Shown: positions 9,908 through 21,952 of the stretch, piece by piece
How the letters are laid out: each line of letters opens with the position of its first letter
Position numbering within the stretch: position 1 is the stretch's first letter
From: Liopterus haemorrhoidalis
Taxonomy: Eukaryota; Arthropoda; Insecta; Coleoptera; Dytiscidae
Reading direction: 5' to 3'
DNA: 64,000 nt
Assembly (NCBI GenBank): GCA_963971575.1
Contig: OZ020616.1
Location: 37,180,306 to 37,244,305, forward strand
The notes under the pieces: model-generated
Database searches by the model: none
The model's input: the letters and a program-made list of their open reading frames with translations, nothing else
Told to the model about the DNA's origin: nothing
Translations under genes and position numbers: made by a program

Positions 9908-11545
9908 TTAGGATTTGGTAGGTATGACCAAAAACTCTTATAACATCATTATGTGTCTGTCGTTTCGGTAGAATTTATAGCCATACGGCTAAATGTAGAA
10001 GTTAAAATTTGGCATGTTTGTACAACTCTTTAGCCCACATATTGAGAAGTGACATTACTGGTGGCGGACTTGTGCTCCAAGGCAATATGGCTGTTGTCTC
10101 TAGTACTCAGCTGTCAATATGCTTATATACAGGTTAATTTAAGCACAGTACATTTTTATTTTATGAAAATTAACTATTTAAAGTTTAATTTCAGTAGGTT
10201 TATTGAAGTGTATTTGTAGTTGAGCAGGTGTTAAATGCCGGGCACGTAATTTTATGCGGTACATCTTAGTGTCGGTCATCTGAATTTATAATATATGGAT
10301 TCTGATTGAAAACAAGTGCATTATGTTCATTGCCTTATGAAATAAAATTAGTTTTAGTTGGACAGGGGCAGCTAAAAGTTAAATATTCAACTTGCAGGTG
10401 CAAGTATGTTAGTGCAGTTTTGTTTTTCTACGAGAAATGTAATGAACAAACTCGCATAGTATCAGTTACTTTTTAACTCAAAATATATTCCCTTGCCTTC
10501 CTCCTGTCCATAACCAAATCTATTCCCAATCTGGACTTAATATTAACTTTCCCTCCATTTTTCTTAAGAAAAGAAAAAAACTAAGATGTTTATCTTTGTC
10601 CTGTCTTGAAGGACAGCCAAAAACATTACAATTAGTTCTACTTTTATAATTTTTCACAACTTCTATCGACATTCTAACAAAAATTCAACACTAGAACATA
10701 TGTAATAAGTTCAAACAGTACTAGAGCGCCTAGTACAATATTTGACCACCAGACTGTGTATTCGAGCGTGTCAGCTCTCAATAGGAAAACTGTAGAGAAT
10801 TAAAAACAACACACATCGTGCGTCATAAATAAATATGTATTTAATGAAAAAATTATTTTTTTAAGTGTGTGAGTGGGGTATCAAATGAAACCAACCAGTA
10901 TTTATTTTTAAAAGATCAAATTTTCTTGTAGGATTTTCGACACAATTTTGTCCAAAAATTTTTGCCCCACTCCCTGTATATTGATGGGAGTCAGAATAGT
11001 ACAACAGCAATTTTTGACCATATTATATTTTCGAAAAATATCGTTTTTTTTTTTTTTTTGGGTCGTTGCATAAACCGCACATATAACCCTGGGTTTAAGG
11101 GGTTAAAAACGGAATAATGCACATTAATGAGATCTGGAATAGTACAAAAGGAATTTTTAATCTGATATAGAAATCTATAGATTTTTTTTGCAATATGGTG
11201 CTTACAATATTATCTGACTGAATGAAGAACTTTGTAGTCTGGAACTTGATATGGGGCATCTCAAATATGCTTTTAAGTCTTTATGTGGAAGCACGTGGGT
11301 TATTCTTTCAAAAGTTATCGAAATTTATGATCTTTAATATGTATCCACAGTTTGTTATCACTTACAAAAAGTTTACTTCTTGCAGGTTACTAAAGAACGA
11401 CTTAAATGTTTTATTCAAGTTATCCCTAATTAAAATTAAATTCTATGTTTTTGTATATTGTTTTTAAACATTTAATTCGTTCTTCAGCAATCGGCCATAA
11501 ATACCTACTACCCTGAAATGTGTGAAAATTCACACTTCATATAAA
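9908..11545 (+). repeat. interspersed repeat family A, copy 1 (interrupted)
   Basis: Two blocks, 9908-10056 and about 10820-11545, align in order with 59178-60305. Shared landmarks are TTTGTAGGTATGACCAAAAA-like sequence, TAGCCATACGGCTAAA, TTGAAATTTGGCATG-like sequence, GGGTATCAAATGAAA, AATAGTACAACAG.AATTTTT and ATGTGTGAAAATTCACACTT. About 760 bp at 10057-10820 is absent from the other copy and may be an insertion. A third copy is inverted at 27545-28010. No coding domain is recognisable and the element class is unknown to me. Confidence 0.8.
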
Positions 11546-11869
11546 TTTTTATAGTTTCTTTTTGATGATATTACTCCTCGATCCAGCTATTAAGTGGTCT
11601 TGTTGATTATCTCGTGGTAGGGTTTATAATCCTTTGCTATCTCATTAAAATTTCTGTCAGTGGGATAGCTACTTTGTTCTATTGATAAAACTACGTACAG
11701 TTATTGTACTTGGTGGCCTATTTTTTCCGCTATTTTGAATTTACTGTGGTTCACAAATAGGCAGTTCCGTCTTTTCCATAAAGGCACATAGGGCATAACA
11801 TCAGGCCTCCCGGATTGATGGGGGCCTCAAAATGCCGAGTTTTCGTTTACATCGAAAAAAACAGGAGTT

Positions 11870-12278
11870 CAATTTTTAGTGGAATTTTACTAATATTTTA
11901 TTACTTTTATAAAACCTTGCAAATGAATCAGCGAACTTGAGTATCTCAGCCTTACATACTCTAATAAAAGCCGATAAATTAGAAAACATGTTCCCGAATG
12001 TGGAAGTTGCTACAAGGATATTCCTTTTGTTAATGGTCATCAGTTGTAGTAGAGAGCGCTCATTTTCACGGCTAAAAAGAATAAAAAATGAATTACGAAC
12101 GACTATGTTACAAGAATGACTTACTAATTTGTCAATCATGTGCATAGAAAGTGATATCCTTAAAAAATTAGACTTTGAGGACATAATAGAAGAATTTGCA
12201 CAACAGAAATCCCGGAAAAAACCGTTGTCATCAACGAAGTTCAATCCTCAAAATAGTAAACAATTCACTTATAATTGA
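11870..12278 (+). pseudogene. hAT transposase C-terminal dimerisation domain (ZMYM1-like)
   Basis: The frame reads ELEYLSLTY-like sequence upstream in another frame, then FPNVEVATRIFLLLMVISCS, RERSFSRLKRIKNELRTTML, QE, a TGA replacing the usual Arg, then LTNLSIMCIESDILKKLDFE and DIIEEFAQQKSRKK, ending at TGA (12276-12278). (S/C)(C/S)(E/R)RSFS.LK.IKN.LR.(T/S)M.Q.RL is the diagnostic hATC motif. Only this end of the protein is present. Flanking GGGGGCCTCAAAATGCC (about 11818) and AAGGGCCTCAAACTC (about 12367) are typical of these elements, but clean inverted termini were not found. Confidence 0.85.
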
Positions 12279-12419
12279 TTTGTATAAAGCTAACCATAAT
12301 AACCAATAGTCACTAAATAAAAGTACATACTAATGTTTTCTTTTACATTTTTTTTGTACTTTCTAAAAGGGCCTCAAACTCTGTGTGTCCAAGGGCCCCT
12401 GCATGGTCTAAGAAGGTCA

Positions 12420-13060
12420 TGCAAATAGGTCCTAAAAGGCAAAATGATTTAATTTTCGTAAAGATTTGTACCAATTAGATTTCTCCTATTATCAAATGCG
12501 GTATTATTGGAACACATTTAACTCGAACATATCTTACTTGTGAATTGTGTTTATCCCGTCTTGATTAAAATGAATAAAACAGCGTAGTTCTGTATACCCA
12601 TAGTTGACCTAAAAATAGTAAAAATCGTTACAAATAAACATAATTTTTCAGATCAATTAGGAATTTGAAATTTACATAAAAATTTGTATAAAATACCTAC
12701 AGTCCCGTTTCTTAATTTCCTGAATGTGAAACTTTTACTTCATAATTTTGTTTTTTACTTCGATTTTAAAATATTCTCGACCAATCTTAGTAGGTTTCTC
12801 TGTTTTTTGTACCTTCCGCCATGTTATTCAATTCTAGATATGTCAATAATATCCTTATCATGACCAGAAATTCATGAAATATTATAAACATTTTTTTGTT
12901 GTAGCTTTTTTAATATCCGTCCGCTTTTTAAAGTGTTCAATAGAATTTTAAAATGTTTTAAATAGTAATTAACCTTTTACATAGAACATCAATTTAAATA
13001 ATAATTTGGTTTAATTTATTTAGTTTTTACTACTCTTGTATTGTATTAAAAAGAAGTGAA
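12420..13060. other. no recognisable feature
   Basis: AT-rich sequence following the hAT remnant. No open frame above chance and no clear repeat structure. Confidence 0.4.
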
Positions 13061-13129
13061 CTTGGAGCAGCTCGTCCTGTGGCACAAACGGTATCGCAAG
13101 ATTTTAGGATATACAGATACCTAAATATT

Positions 13130-13345
13130 ATTTTAAATACGATAGAAGATGTCATATATTTAACACAAATTATTGATGTAGAAGCTCAAAAACTAAGACT
13201 CAAAATCAGTAACGAAAAAAAAAAAAAAAAAAATTCTTATTATTAGTAGACACAGTCATGAAAAGACTATCAACTTACAAATAAATAGTAACATCTTTGA
13301 AAGAATATATCTTCAAATACCTAGGCACCATGATAAACCAGGTGA
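13130..13345 (+). pseudogene. possible non-LTR reverse transcriptase fragment
   Basis: One frame reads EDVIYLTQIIDVEAQKLRLK then ISNEKKKKK; a second, after frameshifts, gives INLQINSNIFERI and FKYLGTMINQ. The order (L..L.......LKIN.EKTK...)-(L.IN...FERV..FKYLGT.I) matches the palm and the segment after it in RTE-like RTs, with the catalytic YADD block missing or lost. An A18 run at 13217-13234 disrupts the frame. Confidence 0.45.
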
Positions 13346-13349
13346 ATCT

Positions 13350-15230
13350 ACTATAATATATATCAGGTTTCTCTCTCGCTCGCTTCGGCAGCTTGTAAAA
13401 TAATTACAAGTGCGCAGTTTGTCTGTCAGCTTAGTTCATTGTTTAAGCATAGCTACGACAAACGTGCATATGCACTGTTCGTGTTTGTGAGAATTCACTG
13501 TGTCTTAGATTCTAGTGTTATTATTATTGAGCCGAGGGCGTGAAATCTTATAGACACGACTAAACTCTTGCAACATACGATTCACAAATGACCTTAATCG
13601 GATAACCTTTTAAAAACTGAAGTATACTGGAAATCAGAAATAAAATTTAAGATACTTATGCGTTTTAGGATACGAACATGTAGAAAAATTATTGTCTACC
13701 TTAAAAGCCATTGCTAATATGTGCCGATCAACGAGAATAAATATCGCCTTACTTTCAAATGTACCCGGACACGTAGAACGCTTGTTGGTAAGTTTTAGTA
13801 GCTATATCCAAAGAATTACACTTCCAAATAATTACATGAACATTTTGCTAAACCAGACCACTTTTAGGTGAAGAAATTTCAATAAACCGGTGCCGGTAAC
13901 AATCCTACGTGTCTACTAACCAGAGTCTTATATGTGCCTGTTTATAAGCGCCGAGAACTATCTTTTTACGTGCTCGTTCTCTTACTTTTCAGTCGACTCT
14001 TCAAAACTAGATTCCTCTAGAAACACCAAGTACAGGCTTTACCATACTATAGTTTGCTCTACACTTATGGCTCCTAAACATGACCCTTAAATAACGAATT
14101 CAACAACACATCACAATTTTTTAAAACAAAATATTACGTTTATCGTTAATCTTTGGCCTCATTCAAATTAATGGTAAATGGAGAAGCCTCAAGATATCCA
14201 ATAACTGTAACAAAACTTTAGTATCAACTAGATATTTTTGAGTTATTTTGAGCAATGGTTCTATAATAATATGTCACAATTTGCGTAGTTTTGTAATGTT
14301 TATTTTTCTCACGAGTTGATTTAAATATGACACCAACTTCTTCAACAGCAAACGTAATTTAGATAAACTTATCGTTATTATGTAGATATTATGTTAATTT
14401 AGCTAAATGTTTCGTCTACATTCGTATGTGCTTGACAAATTTAGTGCAAATCTCGGAATATTAGTCAGCTGCTGAAATCTTAATGATGCTGATACATTGG
14501 TGGCGCCAAGTATTTTTCACTGTGTGTAGAAAAGTTAAGAAAACATTAAATGGACAAGTAGTAATAAAAACGATTATGTGCCTTGTAATGAGATAATTTG
14601 TTCGGTAAAAATAGTGTATCTAACACGAAGATTATTTTTGGCAGTAATTTAAATTCAGTAAGTAATATTTTATATAGGTACTTAAATAACGACTGGTGTT
14701 TTACTATAATATCTGGGGGTTGTGGGGGTGCTGTTTAACATAGTTAAATTTGTTCTGTTGTATATCTGTAAGATCAAGCGGCTTACAGAATAACTTGCAA
14801 ACTATGGTCCGTTTAAACGTTAGAATGCAGTATATGGATAATTCAAATTAAATGTAAAATGTAATAACCATTTGTACCGTGTTTTCAACGATCAACGCAT
14901 TTTACAGCTGGCAATCTCGCCAAGGAAGAAAAGGACAGTGTTACTGGGAAAACCCATTAGTGAATATGAAAAGAACTACTCCATTTGCCCTGTACTGCAT
15001 TCTAATCTTTGAACGGACTATACAAACATTACTCGACAAATGCTTGACGGTTATAGTTAGTATATAAATGTCCAGGAATAGGGAACTTGTCTACAATGGA
15101 ATGCCACTTTTCAATTCGGCGATATGTAACCAGGTGCATTATTGTCTTTGCTTGAGTAATTTCCCTCCTATTTTATACAAGTTACACAAAAATATACTGC
15201 ACGTCCGATTTAAACTTTAATGTTGGACAG
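13350..15230. other. no recognisable feature
   Basis: About 1.9 kb with only short open frames, including a 62-codon one at 14879-15067 with no domain. Nothing repeated elsewhere in the window was noticed. Confidence 0.4.
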
Positions 15231-15234
15231 TATG

Positions 15235-15700
15235 TTTTTTTTTTTTTTTATTACTCCAAATTTATTTTGGGGTTTATCAACTACATGGATATTAACACCA
15301 TAACAGTTTACATAAATATTACATTAAACTGCGAGTACATTTTACTTAGATATAAACAGAAATGTGCATTACATAGAAAATGTGACAAGAAACCTTCATA
15401 ATATTGTTTTTTAAAATTTTATTTAACAGGTTAGTGTATTTTAGATATTTTAGAATTTTGGCTGTATCTTCTATGTTGTTTGACAAAGCCTCTTCCAAGG
15501 AGTTTGGGATGTTGTTTTGTGCTGTTTCTCTCGTGTACTTCAAACATTCAGTGATAATATGGTTAATAGTTATTGAGCTTTACATGTATCCCTTATTTTC
15601 TGTTCTTCTTTCTTCATGAGATGCTTGTGGGTAAGTAGTGTGACCCATTCGCAATCTAGTTATTATGATTTGTTTTTTTCTATCATCGGAAGTATACCAG
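15235..15700 (-). pseudogene. Jockey-type LINE 3' end with poly(A)
   Basis: Reading leftward: LDCEWVTLLTHKHLMKKEEQ, then a frameshifted CDTCKAQ-like zinc-knuckle segment, then KYTRETAQNNIPNSLEEALS and NNIEDTAKILKYLKYTNLLN. The order (LRIGH).LTH..LM..E....C..C...(LT..HIL.EC).KY...R is the end of the Jockey-type pol protein. The minus-strand sequence finishes in a run of A (plus-strand T run at 15235-15250), the expected 3' tail. 5' truncated and frameshifted. Confidence 0.7.
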
Positions 15701-15959
15701 TGGCTAATGTATATTTTATCATATCTAAATATCTGAAAGACTGTTGGAAAGTAGAATTATAGAAAAAGAAATGAAATATTTGATAAGGTCGCAAGAAGAT
15801 TTCAAGGTTCTTTTGTTATTTGCGATGGTTCTTATAATAACTGCTCCTCTGTTAGTTTTCTATGTGTAACTTTAGATTTAGCAAGTTTCGTTTTCAACGG
15901 GTATATCGGAGACATCTTTTAATTTATGAGACTTTTTCTTCTGTGTTTACTTTCACACT

Positions 15960-16150
15960 TTACCAAACAGGCATAGAAAAAGCCATGGGAAACAGACATA
16001 AGGAAATTAAAAACTGCAAATGTAAGTGGATTGGTCATACCCTTAGAACCAGACAACATTGAAAGGGGAGGAAATATTTGAATCAACTAGGTAATCAAAG
16101 AAGTGATGGGAGACTAAGATAGATATGGCGACGTACTGTAGAGTGAAAGA
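15960..16150 (+). pseudogene. short LINE C-terminal fragment
   Basis: KEIKNCKCKWIGHTLRT, then after a stop LNQLGNQRSDGRLR.IWRRTVE. K.KWIGHTLR......WNPQG.RR.GRPR.TWRR...E is the RTE-like tail. Fewer than 65 codons remain. Confidence 0.6.
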
Positions 16151-16156
16151 GATGAG

Positions 16157-16521
16157 AGTATTTCATTGATTGTACATTTCAGGATCTTTTCAGAACAGCA
16201 GCAAATTAGAACAAAATCTTTATGTTGATAGTATATCTCATCACTAGTTTTAGGCTCAATTTTTTTAGATTAAATCGCTAGTCTTTCTTAGATTCCTTAG
16301 TTTTCTTTTTCGAACGAGCACCTAGTAATGCTCGTTCTCGAAGAGTTTTGGATTCTTCTACCTCTGAGATGGAAGTGTAATCTGTTTCAGATTTTTATAG
16401 TTTTCTACTCTCACCTTTCTTAGATTTCGACATCATCCTTTGAAAGTATTTCATTGATTGTTCATTTCTGAATCTTTTCAGAACATGCAGCGAATAAGAA
16501 CAAAATCTTTATGGTGATAGC
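16157..16521. repeat. pair of ~75-bp direct repeats
   Basis: GTATTTCATTGATTGTACAT ... ACAAAATCTTTATGTTGATAG at 16157-16232 recurs at 16444-16521 with about 10 differences. The 210 bp between them has no obvious feature. The first copy begins just after the LINE tail and might be that element's 3' UTR. Confidence 0.75.
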
Positions 16522-16529
16522 AACTCCGT

Positions 16530-18280
16530 TAAAAGATGCGTCCCAGGCAGAAAAATCGCAAAATCCTCGGCTTAGTTATCTATTGCGGGATCTTCCTTGC
16601 TGAATAATGTTGTAGCATCTTTCTTACTAACCAAAGCACATAAGGGTATAGCTTAATCACGTGACCAGTATATTCAAATCGTCTGCCTCTAATGTGACAT
16701 CGATTTCGAGGCACTTTATTTTGCAGGATATTTCATTTTTCGCCATTGATATGAGGATACCATAGTTTCAACGTACTAGGTTCTTGTTTAGAAGTAATAT
16801 TTTTTCGATCTTAAATTTGAAATAGCTTATTTTTATTAGACAAGGTCTACAATTGCCTTACTATTTGAAGAATTTACTTTTTGCTGCAAAATATTTGGGG
16901 AGGGTTAAAAATTGCCCCTTTTTTGTGTACGCCTATGGTCGTGATATGATATTTCTTCTAGGACGCGATCCAATAATAATCCTGAGCCATTTCCTAGTAT
17001 ACTGTTATGATACAACTTTATTACTTGCTGTAATTCGCGTAGAAATTTAAACAAGTTGAGTTTTGTTAGTGTACGTGGTGGATATATTTATATTCGTAGG
17101 TACTGCAGAACCCTAGTTTATAAAATAATGTTTATAGGATGGTTTAAATTAACTTTACGGTCTTGGAAAAATATAGTTTATTTTAGTATAAAGTTAATTA
17201 ATAGTAAATGCCGTTTACCTTGAAGATAACATAGAATTTGTGAAATGTCCTGTTTTAAGAAAATTTATGGTATAGAATCGTGGATAGATTTCAGCTTATT
17301 ATCATACCAATTATTCAAATTTCATAAATCTGTAACTACAGACAAACTACCTTTTCGACGTTTAGCTTTCATACTTCGTTCTTACTAATCTTTAACTTAT
17401 ATACTTTTTGTTGTGAGGCTTGTGCGTGTTTGAGTTTTCTTCAAATAAGTTCTGTTCACTTTTATCATTTTCCCTTCCAGATATTTTTACAAGCCTTCCT
17501 GTTCTGCGCATTTGATTTAGCCTCATTTTATTTAACCCACCCAGTCATCTGTCGCGCGTCTAGACTTTTCATCCTGCATTTTTCTTCTCCAATCCCTGAT
17601 TTTCAGTTGTTCTTCTTGATGAAAATTTTCCTTCGCAAGCTTTTCTATTTTCCCTTATTCTCTGCCTATGTCCAAGCCATCGTAGTCACCCTTTCTATGT
17701 AAATATTATCACTGGTTTTGGATTTAGCTTTTCCTGGAATATTTTGTTTATGATTCGGTCTCATCTGGTTTTCCTTCCATTTTTCTGAGATATTTTCAAA
17801 TCTAAAAAAATAAAAGAAAAATACACAGTCATACACATCAATGATGTTGCCAGTGATATAGTTACCCTAGCAGAGAATGATTTTAGAAGAAATAGTTTTG
17901 TAGATATAGGGTTCCTATATAAATCAGTTTCTCGGTTATTATGATGCAGTAGAAATTATGTGCAAGAAGAAAATTCCATCAAATATTTATATTAAAAGGA
18001 TTCTGCACTGTTTACTTAAGAGAATCATTGTATTTGTAAATAATTCATAAAGACTAACGAATTCAAAATAATATTGGAATTATGCGAAAGTAATGGGAAT
18101 ATTGGAGTTTCGATAATAAAACATTGTATTCGTAAAACATACTGTTTCATTTATTTGGTAATATAGTTGGCATTATTGTTTACAACCAGTTGCCATCTGT
18201 CAATATGTTTTAAAAATTAAAAATTATCTCTCGATAAAAACTGACAGTTTTAGAAGCAATAAAGATAAAAACAGCACGCT
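16530..18280. other. mostly featureless, with a possible LINE relic at 17430-17720
   Basis: The minus strand of 17530-17720 reads RKGDYDGLDIGREQGKIEKL, then a frame with EEQLKIRDWRRKMQDEK. The KGDYD block also appears in the LINE tail at 3250, and (I/D)RDWRR suggests a LINE C-terminus, but the match is weak. The rest shows nothing recognisable. Confidence 0.3.
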
Positions 18281-18306
18281 TAACATTATTTAATATTATT
18301 TAAATA

Positions 18307-18395
18307 TTTTTCCATTAAAAAAAGCTTGCAATGACCATTGTAAGTAATAATTTTTCCATTAAAAAAAGCTTGCAATGACCATAGTAAGTAATAAT
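18307..18395. repeat. ~45-bp tandem duplication
   Basis: The block TTTTTCCATTAAAAAAAGCT...AGTAATAA occurs twice in tandem, differing at one base (CCATTGTAAG versus CCATAGTAAG). It lies in the mariner C-terminal coding region and duplicates the FFNGK.....NGHCKLFLMEK segment. Confidence 0.9.
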
Positions 18396-18421
18396 CACTA
18401 GGCGCTCTATCCGGGAAGTAT

Positions 18422-19191
18422 AGGGGAAACTTCTTAAGCGCCCTGACATCTGGTGGCAATTTGTGAAAGATACGAAAGCCACATTGTTTTGTTTTGTTCA
18501 ATGGAGAAATACGTGTTTTTTTTTTGTTTGTGTTTTATTTTTGTGTATCATGGAAAAAAAAACAATCAATTTTGTTGTGTGCCGCAATGTAAATCGTGAA
18601 TAATGAAGAATCCTTCTTAAACATTCCATAATTTACCTAAATCGAAAAAAATATCAATTGAAACGACGTTTGGAGGCAGAGAGAAAATGGATCGTAGGTT
18701 TTTATGGACTCAAAAACTAAAAATGGACAAAAATCCAAGACCATGCAGGCATGTTTTCCCGTTGCATTTTATGGAAAGTGATTTTTTACGTCCAAAAAAA
18801 GACTGAAAAAAAGCATTTATCGCACCCAAAATTTGCCTAAATCATCAGTTGATATATTAAAAGGCCTTTCTACTTTTTCAGGCAGAGATATTAATTTTTA
18901 CTAATATATTTACCATATTTTAGTTGTTATTATATTGACAGACAGTCAAAAAGAATTAAAAATACAATGAAAAATTAAAAATATCCTTGAAATTTCTTTA
19001 GAATAGTATATTATTACATATCTTGTAAATCGTAGATTACCTTTAAATTAAAAAAAAGCTCGGAAAACAGGAAAAATACAACTCGTGTTCATTTTCACCA
19101 TGTAAACAAATACACGAATAACAGTTTAATGTGGCTTTCGAGTGTTCCAGCTTTTCCGCATACGGCGCTGCGATCTTAAAAAGTTTCCCCT
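18422..19191 (+). mobile_element. 770-bp inverted-repeat element carrying a THAP-domain relic
   Basis: Both ends start AGGGGAAACTT(C/T)TTAAG and remain related for about 63 bp inward to GTGGCTTTCG (18483 and 19130 inward). The element sits inside a mariner, leaving a 2-bp duplication that reads AT or TA. Its interior encodes a broken THAP zinc-finger domain. P-type transposons carry THAP domains but make 8-bp duplications, so the class is uncertain. Confidence 0.7.
18555..18900 (+). pseudogene. THAP zinc-finger domain relic
   Basis: FCCVPQCKS (18565-18597) is the usual THAP opening with the C-x(2,4)-C zinc ligands, followed by TGA. Later frames give HNLPKSKKI, RRLEAERKWIVGFYGLK, then PCRHVFPLHFMESDFLRPKK. 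In the last part a THAP usually has (V/I)C.(K/L)HF...DF; here VFPLHFMESDF has Phe where the zinc-binding Cys should be. At least two frameshifts and two stops are present. THAP domains bind DNA in P-element transposases and related proteins; no transposase catalytic part follows. Confidence 0.75.
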
Positions 19192-19594
19192 ATGGTGGAG
19201 GCGTCAAAATAACCCATCCAAACTCCTGTAATGTGTTGTTGCGTAGTCATTGGTACATATGGCCGGGCAATATCTTGTTGGAACACGATACAACAGTTTG
19301 CAACCATGCCAAGTTTTTTTAAATGACAAACAACTGTCGATCGGTTCACATTTAGTCTTAAAGCAATTGTGGTTTGGCGCGAAATTTCGTCAATTATTGG
19401 CTTTAATGTGTCATTATTAACATCAGATCATCTTCCAGATTTTATAAATAGAAATCTGCGGACTGGAGCTTTTTGTATCAGCGATAACAAGTGCTCTTAG
19501 GAAGTACTCATTCCCCAAACACTTCACAAACTTTTCTCACACATTCAGCAGCAGTCACGCCGTTTTAATACTCGTAAAGCATTATTGAGCGTAA

Positions 19595-20055
19595 AGTGGG
19601 AAACAGAATGCACCGAGTTCTACGACGCGTTAACGGCGTACGTACGGCACCATCTGTCAGAAGAAAGTTAAAACCAAGCTGTCGTACGCAAGTGCACAGA
19701 ATGGACAACGTTCTACGCCGTTGATACTGAATGTTCGTCAACTTCCAACTTTTGACGCTGTTGAACGTTGACGCAGAACACCTAACCTCAGTTTTTACTG
19801 AATAATAAAGTGTTTGTATGTATAAATAACTTGCATACAACATAAATAACATCATTCACAAGTCTTCATCATCCATTATACTTTTAATAAAAGAAAGCGC
19901 ACGTATAAATACAGATATAGGTTGTCAAGTGACACTTGACGGCGTTAAAAATTATTGCATTGTGTTCAGGCGAAATTTCTCAACGGCGCTACGCAACGCT
20001 GTCGCAAATGACGCAGCGCTGACGCTGTAGCGCGCTGTGCATTCTGTTCCAGGCT
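19595..20055. mobile_element. PIF/Harbinger-type MITE, TAA target duplication
   Basis: The 461-bp element has ends AGTGGGAAACAGAATGCAC and, inverted, AGCCTGGAACAGAATGCAC, flanked by TAA on both sides (19592-19594 and 20056-20058). TAA/TTA duplication is the Harbinger signature. The interior is rich in CGCTG/CAGCG-type motifs on both arms. The open frame inside it (19565-19855, minus) has no domain. Confidence 0.75.
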
Positions 20056-20059
20056 TAAG

Positions 20060-20540
20060 CATTACTACTTTGGACGCCATGTTACTTAAATATTATCAAC
20101 TACGTACGTAACTGACAACAAGGCGGGAAATGTGAATACAATAATTTCAACTGTCTCCTACGCCATACAGTTGTAATTTAATAAATATTAAACGCATTTT
20201 TACAAGGTCCATTTCAAAAATAGTTAGCAAAAAATACCATTACTTTTGCATCAACTGCAACAACGAATAATCTAAGATATACATATTTTTCTTTGGTTTT
20301 GTACAATGTGATCTACTAAAACCGGCATTGATGTGCCATAATATGAAATGGACGTTTCTTCCTACAGTTTTGGTCGGATTTCGCTCAGTACCGAAATAAG
20401 ATCTCGGCTATTATTCCGCTAAAATAGTTTATGGTCCTTTGCTTACCTGGTGATTTTTTATTTCACCTGCAGAAGAAATTAATTCGCATATATTTGTTCA
20501 AAAATTATGTTAAAAATTGTTAAAAAATTTTCTACATTAA
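20060..20540. other. no recognisable feature
   Basis: AT-rich spacer between the Harbinger-type MITE and the internally deleted mariner. Nothing recognised. Confidence 0.4.
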
Positions 20541-20544
20541 CCAA

Positions 20545-21003
20545 CGACCTTTCGCTATTTTTCGACGTAATCCCCGTTCCGCTCAAGGCATTTTTCCGAA
20601 CGGGCGATGAGTTGGACGATTCCCTCGTCATAGAAGTCGGCCGCCAACCCATTTAACCAACCGTTGACAGTGTCTTTGACGTCATCCTCTGTTTGCATCC
20701 GTTATCCGCCTAAAAATCTCTTCAATTTTGTAAATAGTGATAGTCGGAAGGTTCCAGATCCGGGCTATACGGTGGGTGGTCCAAACATTCCAATTTATAC
20801 TTCTCTAGCAACGCTTGCGTTGTCTTATTGAGGTTACCTCATCATGGATGTTTATTCTTCCACCATTAAATAAACGACACCACTTTCACACATTCCCTTC
20901 ATTCATCACAACTTCCCCATACACTTCAACAAGTTGCTAATGGATTTCGACAGGACGAGTGTTTTTTGCATTTAAAACCAAATCACAGCACGTACTTCGC
21001 AAT
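20545..21003 (-). pseudogene. mariner transposase with large internal deletion
   Basis: Reading leftward: NPTDCEVRAVIWFLNAKNTR, then PVEIHQQLVEVYGEVVMNEG and NVWKWCRLFNGGRINIHDE (N-terminal DNA-binding part), then within about 60 bp HPPYSPDLEPSDYH (third Asp region), and in another frame KDTVNGWLNGLAADFYDEGI and CLERNGDYVEK with a stop. The whole segment with the first two catalytic Asp residues is deleted. The palindrome CTGACAACGTTGTCAG at about 21078 lies in the 5' untranslated part. Confidence 0.85.
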
Positions 21004-21099
21004 CGGTGGGATTAGTAATGGACAAAGCTGATATTAAATTGCCGCACAATATCGTCTACCTCCGTTAGCAACTTCAGACTGACTGACAACGTTGTCAGA

Positions 21100-21741
21100 T
21101 GATCGGAAAAGGCAGTAGGCGGTAAAACGACTGCGGGAAACGCTATGCGTGGATAGGATGCGCAAACGGTTCTTATTTAAAAAATGACACTCGTAATTTA
21201 AATACCTGTAGATTTTTCACACTTCAATTGTACAAAAGTCTGGAACTAAACATGTAATTGTGGGGTCTAGTTGCCACCATTTGATTTAGTTGTTTTATAA
21301 TTGTTTCGAAGTATCGTAAATAACACCTTCAACTATTGAAACAAACCGCAGACGCACTGCATGTGTTGACTGGTAAACATAACGTGTTGTTTTGGATATA
21401 CTTCAAAACAAACTACATAAATTTGCAAGTCTAGGCATTTGTTTTTATTTTAAACAGGAAATCTCAACAATGACTGTAACAAATCGAGCGAATCAGATGA
21501 ATTATGTGTTATTCCGGCTTGCAACGGTAGCTGACAACAATATAACACAATAATCTTGCAGAGCTCAAGGCACGTATAAGTGTATTATCAACACTTATTT
21601 ATTGGAAACACATTGTTATTATAGTTTTTGTTGTTTTGTTTTACCGTTACAAATCATAAGTGAACGCTGTTGAATACTACTGAATTATGGAAAATAGTAA
21701 GTATTTGAAATGGTAAGAAACACAACTTGTTGATGAATATC
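21100..21741. other. no recognisable feature
   Basis: AT-rich spacer up to the target-site TAT of the Harbinger element. Only short frames and no repeat structure noticed. Confidence 0.4.
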
Positions 21742-21744
21742 TAT

Positions 21745-21769
21745 AGGTGTGTTCGTTTGTGTTGCACAA
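21745..21769 (+). repeat. left terminal inverted repeat of the Harbinger element
   Basis: Begins AGGTGTGTTCG and continues through TTTGTGTTGCACAA; the right copy has one mismatch (CCCAA in place of CACAA). Confidence 0.95.
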
Positions 21770-21952
21770 TACTTGTCCAGGACAAGAGCAGCTGACGTCA
21801 CAGTGCAACTAAAAACTTCGTCCGAACTACTTGAAACAGGAATACAAACGAACGGTTTTCCAGGCAGGCGAAAGACATTTGCAATCAAAGTTATAACCTC
21901 ATTTTAAAATTTTTTTTTGTTAGTTTGTGCCAAAGTAAATTAATAAGAAAAT

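Larger units (their letters stand above)
18286..19575 (-). mobile_element. mariner remnant, internally deleted and split by a THAP-encoding element
   Basis: The right part (minus strand, 19575 to 19194) encodes NVNRSTVVCHLKKLGMVA then directly CCIVFQQDIARPYVPMT (second Asp region), so about 90 residues including the first Asp are deleted; a frameshift leads into RNNTLQEFGWVILTPPP. The left part (18421 to 18286) resumes as YFPDRAPSDYYLLWSLQAFF, the third Asp region. Joining 19194 to 18421 restores the mariner order PPY.PD.APSDYYL without loss, showing that 18422-19191 is a later insertion. A tandem duplication (18307-18395) lies in the mariner 3' part. Confidence 0.85.

Noticed and set aside
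11876..12244. 122-codon minus-strand frame
   Set aside because: Antisense to the hATC domain, which is clearly encoded on the plus strand.
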